From Garcia nutans (lineage: Eukaryota > Streptophyta > Magnoliopsida > Malpighiales > Euphorbiaceae), in contig CANTUV010000062.1 in NCBI GenBank assembly GCA_947685225.1, positions 17,380,501 through 17,444,500 on the forward strand: a DNA stretch of 64,000 nucleotides, read 5' to 3'. A model generated the notes under the pieces. That model ran no database searches. It was not told the DNA's origin and was given only the letters and a program-made list of their open reading frames with translations. Of this stretch, positions 57,334 to 64,000 are shown in pieces (the stretch's first letter is position 1; each line of letters starts with the position of its first letter). Position numbers and translations under genes: made by a program.

Positions 57334-59192
57334 ATGGCAACTTCTTCTTCATCAAACTCTTATGGAAATCTTAACACTATTCTTAGACCCTACTTTGATG
57401 GAACTGATTATTCATACTGGTAACACAAAATGTATTTGTTTCTAGACAGTGAAGGGATTGAACTATGGGATTTCATGGAAAGTGAGTGGAAACCTCCCAC
57501 TTATGAAGTTGACGGTATTGAAGTTCCACTTCCCAAAGCACAATGGTCAGCTAGCAATGTCAAAGATCTATTCAAGAATAATAGAGCCGCTTCCATCTTG
57601 ATGAATTCCATTTCAAGAGAAGAAGGTGGAAGAGTTCAACATTTAACTTGTGCACATTGCATTTGGAAAACACTCGAAAACTACCATGAAGGTACGACTC
57701 AAGTGAGATTTACCAAGAAACAAATGCATGTCCATGAGTATGAGCTATTCAAGATGAAACCAAATGAAAATGTCACCGACATGACAAATCGCTTGCTTGC
57801 TATTGTCAATGAACTAAAGAAGTATGGCAAGGTATATGATCAAGGTGATGTAAACAGTAAAATCTTGAGAGCCCTAAGAGCTAGAAAAAACTTTGAATCA
57901 AAAGTATCATCCATAGAAGAAGCTCATGATCTCAGCACATTAAGAACCGACGAGCTAGTTGGTAAACTACTCACATTTGAGCTACACAGTGAGAAAGAAG
58001 AAGATCAAGGTGAAAAAGAAAAGAGAAAACCAATTGCACTCAAAGCAATCAAAGAAGTTGAGAGCTCAAGCAATTAAGGTACTGATGATGAAGATGAAAT
58101 GGCAATGTTCTAAAAAAGAATCAATGAATGGAAAAGGAAGAAAAGATTACAAGCAAACAAAGGTACACCTCCAAAATTCTCCTTCAAAGATAAAGAAAAG
58201 AAAAATGAGGTAAAAATGCTATGAATGTGGAAAAACTTGTCACATTAAATCGGATTGCTTCAAATTAAAGAACAAAAAGAAATGGGATAAAGAAAAGAAA
58301 AAGTCTCTCAAAGCCACATGGGATGACTCTTCCTCAAGTGAAGAAGAAGAAGAAGAAGGAATTGCAAATCTGTGTCTCATGGCTATTGAAGATGACTCCA
58401 ATGAGGTAAGTACTCAATCCTTTGATCTAGTAGCACATAATGATACAAATGATATAGATGATAGTGATTTGATTGAGCACATGAACTTTAAAATAGAAAA
58501 ATATTTTTCTAAAATGATGCTTTATAAAGAGAAAAACTCTAAGTTAGAAAAAGATTTTATATGCTTAAAGAACTCTACCTTAGAATTGAAAACCTCAAAT
58601 GAACACTTGATGAATATGATAGGAGAGTTAAATAAAAGCTCACATGACTTAGAAAAGATTATTAAAGAAAATGAAACATTGAAGCATGAACTAAAAGAGC
58701 TAAAAGAATCAATTTTCAGATTTCATAAAGGAAAGGCAGCATTAAACACATTAATTAATAACCAAAGATCACCTTCCTTAAAATATGGATTAGGATTCAA
58801 TGGCTCAACCGGCTCGACCAACATTGCACCAAGCAAACCAACATTTGTAAAAACATCTACAATTGAAATTCCTGATGTTCATATCAAAGATGCTTGCACC
58901 AAGTCTAAAAGTACCACAAGAACTTCTTATGGTTTGCTAGGAAATAAAGCCAAAAATAATTATGCATTTTTATACACCAAAGAAATCACATACTTGTAGT
59001 TGTATGCATGATACCTTAAATACAAAAAGAAAAATGCAGAAGTATAGAATACCATGGAAATGCACATATTGCATGAAATTTGGACACAAAAATTTTTCTT
59101 GTTATATAAGAAAGGCTCATCTCAAGTTAGAAGGCACTTTTACTACTAACCATCAAGGACCCAACTTCATGTGGGTACCTAAAAGAAGATGA
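57334..59192 (+). pseudogene. element E gag
   Basis: The ATG at 57334 begins MATSSSSNSYGNLNT and GTDYSYW, then TAA at 57421. The frame continues from 57430 with the copia gag domain (EGIELWDFMESEWKPPTYEV, then WKTLENYHEGTTQVRFTKKQ and MKPNENVTDMTNRLLAIVNELK). TAA codons at 58075 and 58111 and a shift follow. In the new frame are the knuckle CYECGKTCHIKSDC (from 58217), a coiled coil (about 58480-58750, ENETLKHELKELKE) and, in a third frame, a second knuckle CTYCMKFGHKNFSC near 59058. It ends with WVPKRR before protease. Two knuckles with an intervening coil are usual for large SIRE-type gags. Confidence 0.82.
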
Positions 59193-60406
59193 TCACTATT
59201 GCCTTGCAGGTATGCCTAAAATCTACTATCAACGAAAGCACATGGCTTGTGGATAGTGGATGCTCAAGGCATATGACTGGAAATACAATGCTCTTTACAA
59301 GTATTACCTACAAACATGGAGGTAATGTAACTTTTGGAAACAATGCTAAAGGTAAAATTCTTGGTGTTGGCTCCATTGGTTCTATTGGTAAGGATTTAAT
59401 AGAAGATGTATGGCTTGTTGATGGTTTGAAACATAACTTGTTAAGTGTTAGTCAACTTTGTGGTAAAGCATACTTTGTCAATTTTGATTCCAAGGAATGC
59501 AAAATCACGAATTCAAATGATATTATCATATTTAAGGGTACTAGAACAAACAACACTTATAATATCAACATTCATTCAAATCATACATTTAAATGTTTAA
59601 TGTCCACTAATAATGATGCATGGTTATGGCTTAGAAGACTAGGACATGATGGTATGGATCAATTGAAATATATCTGCAATGAAAACTTAGTTGATGGCTT
59701 ACCTAAGATAAAATATGATAAAGATAGGATTTGTGAACCTTGTCAACATGGTAAGCAACATAAAAGCTCATTTAAATCAAAGAGTGTTATAAACACCTCT
59801 AGACCTTTAGAGCTCATTCATTTGGATTTGTTTAGACCAAATAGAGTTACAAGCTTAGGAGGCAAATCATATGCATTTGTTCTTATTGATGATTACTCTA
59901 GATTCACATGGGTTAATTTCTTAGCTCAAAAGAATGAAGCCTTTAATTACTTCAAAATGTTTGCAAAAAGAGTTCAAAATGAAAAAGGATATGTGATCAC
60001 ATTTATTAGAAGTGATCATGGCAAAGAATTTGAGAATGAAAATTTTGAAGGCTTTTGCAATGAACTTGGCATTTCACATAATTTTTCTGCTCCTAGAACT
60101 CCACAGTAAAATGGTGTAGTTGAAAGGAAAAATAGAACTTTAATTGAAATGGCTAGAACAATGCTCAATGAATATGATTTACCATCTTATTTTTGGGCAG
60201 AAGCCGTTAATACAGCTTGTTACATTGCAAATCGTGTTTACAAAAGGCATTTAACTAATAAAACCTCTTATGAGCTATGGAATGGAAGAATACCCAGAAT
60301 TGGATATTTTAGAGTATTCGGATGCAAATGCTTCATATTGAATACCAAGGATAATCTTGGAAAATTTTCATCCAAATCAGATGAAGGCATATTCCTAGGA
60401 TATTAA
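59189..60406 (+). pseudogene. element E protease and integrase
   Basis: Protease: STWLVDSGCSRHMTGN holds the DSG active site. GAG-pre-integrase: AWLWLRRLGHDGMDQL, then CEPCQHGKQHKSSF (zinc finger). Integrase core: FVLIDDYSRFTWVNFL (first Asp), FIRSDHGKEFEN (second Asp). A TAA at 60107 interrupts just before NGVVERKNRTL (Glu). The C-terminal part SYELWNGRIPRIGYFRVFGC ends at TAA 60404. All three catalytic acidic residues remain; only nonsense codons break the frame. Confidence 0.87.
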
Positions 60407-60436
60407 TCATATAGCAAAGCATATAGGGTATTTAAC

Positions 60437-62221
60437 ATGAAAACTCTAGTTATAGAAGAATCAATGCATGTTGTATTTGATGAATCATCTAATCGTGATC
60501 AGAAGAAAGGTATTACTTTCATTGACCTTGCAGGTACTCTTGAACCTCTTGAATCTATTGATGCTCCAAAGATCAATCAGCATGAACTTGAAGAAAAGAC
60601 TCAAGATCTACCTAAGGATTGGCAATACAAGAAAGACCATCCTAAGGAACTCATCATTGGAGAAACATCTAAGGGAGTAATTACTAGATCTAAAATTAAT
60701 CATGTAGATGTTAATTTTGCTTTTGTTTCTCAAATTGAGCCAAAGACTGTTGAGGAGGCTTTAAATGATGAAAATTGGATAACTGCAATGCAAGATGAAC
60801 TTAATCAATTTGAAAGAAATAATGTTTGGCAACTTACTCCTAGACCTACAGATCACTCTATAATAGGATACAAATGGGTCTATAGGAATAAGCTTGATGA
60901 GAATGGTCACATTGTTAGAAATAAAGCAAGATTGGTAGCCAAAGGCTATAATCAAGAAGAAGGTATTGACTATGATGAAACCTTTGCCCCCGTAGCCAGA
61001 TTAGAAGCTATTAGAATATTACTTGCTTTTGCATGTCACATGAACTTTAAGCTTTTTCAAATGGATGTTAAAAGTGCATTTCTAAACGGACTTATAAGCG
61101 AAGAAGTTTATGTAGAACAACCTCCTGGTTTTGAAAACTACAAATTTCCTGATCATGTTTTCAAACTTACCAAAGCTTTATATGGACTGAAACAAGCACC
61201 AAGAGCTTGGTATGATAAACTTAGTGCATATTTACTTGAAAATGGTTTTTCAAAAGGAAAAGTAGACACAACTCTCTTTGTTAAAAAGGACAAGAATAAC
61301 ATTTTAATTGTACAAGTTTATGTGGATGACATAATATTTGGAGCTACTAATGAAGCCTTGTGCAAAGAATTTGCTTCTTGTAAGACTAGGGAATTTGAAA
61401 TGAGCATGATGGGTGAACTCAAGTTCTTCCTTGGACTGCAAGTCAAGCAATGTGAAGATGGGATCTTCATCAACCAATCCAAATATACAAAAGAACTCAT
61501 CAAGAAATTTGGAATGGATGGCTGCAAAACTAGCAAAACTCCTATGAGCACATCCTTGAAATTAGGTAAAGATGAAAATGGTAAAGCAGTAGATGAGAAG
61601 AAATATCGAGGTATCATCGGATCACTACTTTACTTAACCACTTCTAGGCCTACTTTACTTAACCGCTTCTAGGCCTAATATAATGTATAGTGTATGTCTT
61701 TGTGCTAGATTTCAAACTAGTACTAAAGAATCACACTTGAATGCCACTAAGAGAATTTTGAAATATTTGAATGGTACAATGCATTTAGGACTTTGGTATC
61801 CTAAAAACACATCATTTCATATCATAGGCTTTTCAGATGCAGATTATGCTTGTAGTTTCTTAGATAGGAAAAGCACTACAGGAGCATGTCACTTTCTTGG
61901 TAATTGTCTAGTTGCACACAAGTATTATGGATGAAACAACAATTACTTGACTATGGTAAAGTATTTAACAATATCTCCATTAAATGTGACAACACTAGTG
62001 CTATCAATTTGTCTAAAAATCCTATCCAACATTCTAGATCCAAACATATAGATATTAGACATCATTTCTTGAGAGAAAATGTACAAAATCAGAATATAAT
62101 CCTAGAATTTATAGATACACAAAATCAACTTGCTGATATCTTTACAAAACCCTTGAATGAAGATAGACTTAACTTCATTAAACTTAATTTAGGAATGATT
62201 GATGGATCCACTTTGAATTAA
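60437..62221 (+). pseudogene. element E reverse transcriptase and RNase H
   Basis: RT: EALNDENWITAMQDELNQF, NNVWQLTPRP, VYRNKLDENGHIVRNKARLV, FAPVARLEAIRILLAFA, LFQMDVKSAFLNG, VYVEQPPGFE, LKQAPRAWYDKL and the intact IVQVYVDDIIFGATN. A 25-bp duplication (61626-61650 repeated at 61651-61675) shifts the frame at LYLTTSRP. RNase H follows in two frames: FSDADYACSFLDRKSTTGAC, then a deletion near 61911 that removes the STAEAEY-type catalytic segment, then QLADIFTKPLN, ending at 62221. The RNase H is therefore inactive. Confidence 0.87.
61626..61675. repeat. 25-bp tandem duplication in element E RT
   Basis: 61626-61650 recurs at 61651-61675 with one A/G difference. 25 is not a multiple of three, so it shifts the frame. 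Confidence 0.88.
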
Positions 62222-62785
62222 TTGCTTATCAATGAAGTTTCTATGTGCATTTATTTATTTTATTTCTCTAAACATTAGAAAAATCTTTCATCTTTCCTTG
62301 AATCTTTCATTTCTAAGTCAGTCGCGTTCGCTCCAGTGTTCATAGCAATCGCTATCTCGTCTGCCAGATTCATTCAAACAAAAATCTCTGTGCGTGGTCG
62401 AGAAAATTTGTGCGCGGGCGCAATAATTTAAACAGTTTCGACTGTTACAGATATTTTCTTCCCCCGCGAGCGTACTGATCATGCTAATGGTCACTAGACC
62501 GCATTTTGCGATCGCACCCTTCTAAATCTACAACCGCACTCTGTACACTCTGCTCGAAATTTTGTAACCGTTGGCTGTATGACAGGTCGTAACTCTTAAC
62601 TTTCAACAGTCATAAATGGCTATTTTCTTAATTTCTTCTATTTAAGAGTATGTTACATCAGTTTCTTGGATATTTTGGTTATTAAAGCATATAAACTTCC
62701 CTCTGAATCTCAAAAATCTTCTCAAAATCATCTGTTTCTCATACACCCTCTGTTTTCCAGTTTTCTTCTTTTTCTTTCTATTCTA
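62222..62785 (+). promoter_or_regulatory. spacer before ORF3 with CpG-rich part and TATA-like box
   Basis: About 564 bp. Positions 62320-62540 are unusually CpG-rich (TGTGCGCGGGCGCAA, CCCCCGCGAGCGTAC, TTTTGCGATCGCACC). TATTTAAG at 62639-62646 lies about 140 bp before the ORF3 ATG. The order CpG-rich stretch, then TATA-like box, then T/C-rich leader parallels the LTR at 55990-56737. A promoter for ORF3 is possible but unproven. Confidence 0.35.
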
Positions 62786-64000
62786 ATGGCTCCCAAAAAG
62801 AAGACAACCTCCAAAATAAAAGGAAAAGCAAAGAGAGCTCCAGGAATCACAATAAGAGAAACTATAGTTGATCCTCCATCTCCTCCACAATCTAAAAGAG
62901 GTGAGAAAATTCACAAACCTCACCACCAAACTTCTGAGGAAGATCTTAGATATGCTATGCTGAAAAGAAAGAAGGTTGAGGGAACCAAATCTCCTTTTGG
63001 TGGGATGCTTTCTGCCCTAAATATCAAGGACGAGATTGAGAGATTACTAGATGTCCTTGGATGGAGAAAGTTTGTATTTCCTGAAGAGGTAGGTTATTCC
63101 ATTCTAAGCAAGGAATTTCTTATGTCTTTCCAAATAGAAAACAGTGCTAACTCTGCACTGGGATGGTATGGGGTTAGGTTTAAACTGTTTGATCAATACC
63201 AAGCCTTAACCTTAGAAGACTTTGGCAATATTTGGGACTTTCCTGCTGATGGTATAACTTCTTACAATGATCAAATCTTTTTAAATCAAACTCTCTCTGC
63301 ATTCTGGCAAGAAATTTCTGTGGAAACTTCTTTTGAAAAAGAATCAAAAGCCAGACACATCAAATCCCTCACCCATTGGATGCTCCATAGGATTATCACC
63401 TACACCATCCATCAAAGAGCAGATGGGAATGAAAAGGTAACCAAAAGAGACCTCATCTTTTTATATGCTTTCACCCACAACATCCAAATGAACACAACCA
63501 AGTTCTTGATTGACACCCTCTATCATCATGCAGTTACAAGAACTGGAACTTTCTTCTTATCCTCACAAATTACTCAAATAGCTAGGCACCTGAACCTTCT
63601 AAATGATCTGAACCTAGCTACATTGAGAAACCCTTTCAATCTTGCCTCTAGTGCCATCACAATTGATTATCTAGAACATGCTGGATGTGTAAGGAAGATT
63701 GAAGGCACATATGTATACTATTTTGGCAACAAAGGAGTTGTGGATAGACAAAAGAAAAGGCCAAGGTATACAATTGAGGAAGAGGGAGACTCTGTGCAAG
63801 TTGCTATGGAATTACCTCCAAAAGCTACTTCATCAAAAGCTGCTCAAGAAACTACCTCATCCTCTACACAACTCATCCTCCATGCTATCAAATCTCTCTC
63901 CAGGAAACTCTCTAGGTTCAAGAAAAGTGTCTCCAAGAGATTCCAGCACTTGAACAAGAGAATTGACCTTATATCTCACATGCATCATGATCTATATGAT
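62786..64000 (+). CDS. ORF3 of SIRE-like element E (env-like/ATHILA-ORF-like), partial
   Basis: An uninterrupted frame of 405 codons from the ATG at 62786 to the window edge with no stop. The N-terminus is very basic (MAPKKKTTSKIKGKAKRA), resembling a nuclear or nucleic-acid-binding tail. Residues 92-119 begin GWRKFV and end EFLMSFQIEN. TLEDFGNIWDFPADG follows, then a helical region (KSLTHWMLHRIITYTIHQRA). The visible C-terminal part is Ser/Lys-rich (KSLSRKLSRFKKSVSKRFQH). SIRE/Maximus elements carry an 'envelope-like' ORF here. I see no signal peptide at the start and no clear membrane segment in this part. Residues 92-119 resemble the Athila extra ORF instead. It is the longest intact frame with protein-like composition in an otherwise decayed element. 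Confidence 0.75.
   Translation, partial: MAPKKKTTSKIKGKAKRAPGITIRETIVDPPSPPQSKRGEKIHKPHHQTSEEDLRYAMLKRKKVEGTKSPFGGMLSALNIKDEIERLLDVLGWRKFVFPEEVGYSILSKEFLMSFQIENSANSALGWYGVRFKLFDQYQALTLEDFGNIWDFPADGITSYNDQIFLNQTLSAFWQEISVETSFEKESKARHIKSLTHWMLHRIITYTIHQRADGNEKVTKRDLIFLYAFTHNIQMNTTKFLIDTLYHHAVTRTGTFFLSSQITQIARHLNLLNDLNLATLRNPFNLASSAITIDYLEHAGCVRKIEGTYVYYFGNKGVVDRQKKRPRYTIEEEGDSVQVAMELPPKATSSKAAQETTSSSTQLILHAIKSLSRKLSRFKKSVSKRFQHLNKRIDLISHMHHDLYD

Larger units (their letters stand above)
55879..64000 (+). mobile_element. element E: SIRE/Maximus-like copia element, runs off the window
   Basis: Order: 5' LTR, tRNA-Met primer site, gag, protease, integrase, RT, RNase H, spacer, third ORF. Integrase before RT defines Ty1/copia. 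A long ORF after RNase H marks the SIRE/Maximus type. The 3' LTR lies beyond 64000. Confidence 0.88.

Overview
This window is repeat DNA from a plant nuclear genome, most likely a eudicot. It is AT-rich and made almost entirely of nested, decayed LTR retrotransposons. I found no host gene, tRNA, rRNA or CRISPR array. The evidence is repeated Ty3/gypsy and Ty1/copia domains (aspartic protease, reverse transcriptase, RNase H, integrase), TG...CA-bounded LTRs with 5-bp target-site duplications, initiator tRNA-Met primer sites and polypurine tracts. The species cannot be named from sequence alone.

Layout. (1) 1-15020, minus strand: an autonomous TAT/Ogre-like gypsy element ('element 1') with 3' UTR, integrase, two RNase H domains, RT, protease plus G-patch, gag and LTR. 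It is cut by a 2.95-kb solo LTR (5613-8566, duplication ATCTT), and its LTR is cut by another solo LTR (12332-14942, duplication ATATT). (2) 15021-22640, minus: 'element 2', a gag-only TAT relative whose 3' region carries four families of tandem repeats. It shares one LTR with element 1. (3) 22641-22785: an Athila-type LTR scrap. (4) 22786-31167, minus: 'element B', a Tekay/Del-like chromovirus with a truncated 5' LTR. (5) 31168-32480: leader and LTR of a third TAT copy. (6) 32481-41361, minus: 'element D', an Athila element (LTR, extra ORF, integrase, RT, protease) lacking its 5' part. (7) 41362-41673 and 54952-55878, plus: halves of a TAT-like LTR, split by (8) 41674-54951, 'element C', a complete Tekay-like chromovirus with both LTRs, an extra coiled-coil ORF, gag-pol, and a copia-type solo LTR (48823-50193, duplication CTATG) inside pol. 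(9) 55879 to the window end: 'element E', a SIRE/Maximus-like copia element with LTR, gag-pol and a long intact third ORF running off the edge.

The nesting gives a relative history: Athila D, then the plus-strand TAT LTR, then C and E into it, then the copia solo LTR into C. Almost every gag-pol frame is broken. The clean exceptions are the coiled-coil ORF of C (44959-45348) and ORF3 of E (62786 onward).

Points most worth a second look: five hairpins in the C LTR with a shared GAGG-type loop but different compensating stems; hairpins at the same place in divergent Tekay LTR families; a ~63-bp quasi-palindromic module shared by a Tekay-type LTR and the Athila element; a residue pattern shared by the post-integrase ORFs of Athila D and SIRE-like E; and the gag-only element with its satellite-like repeat arrays.
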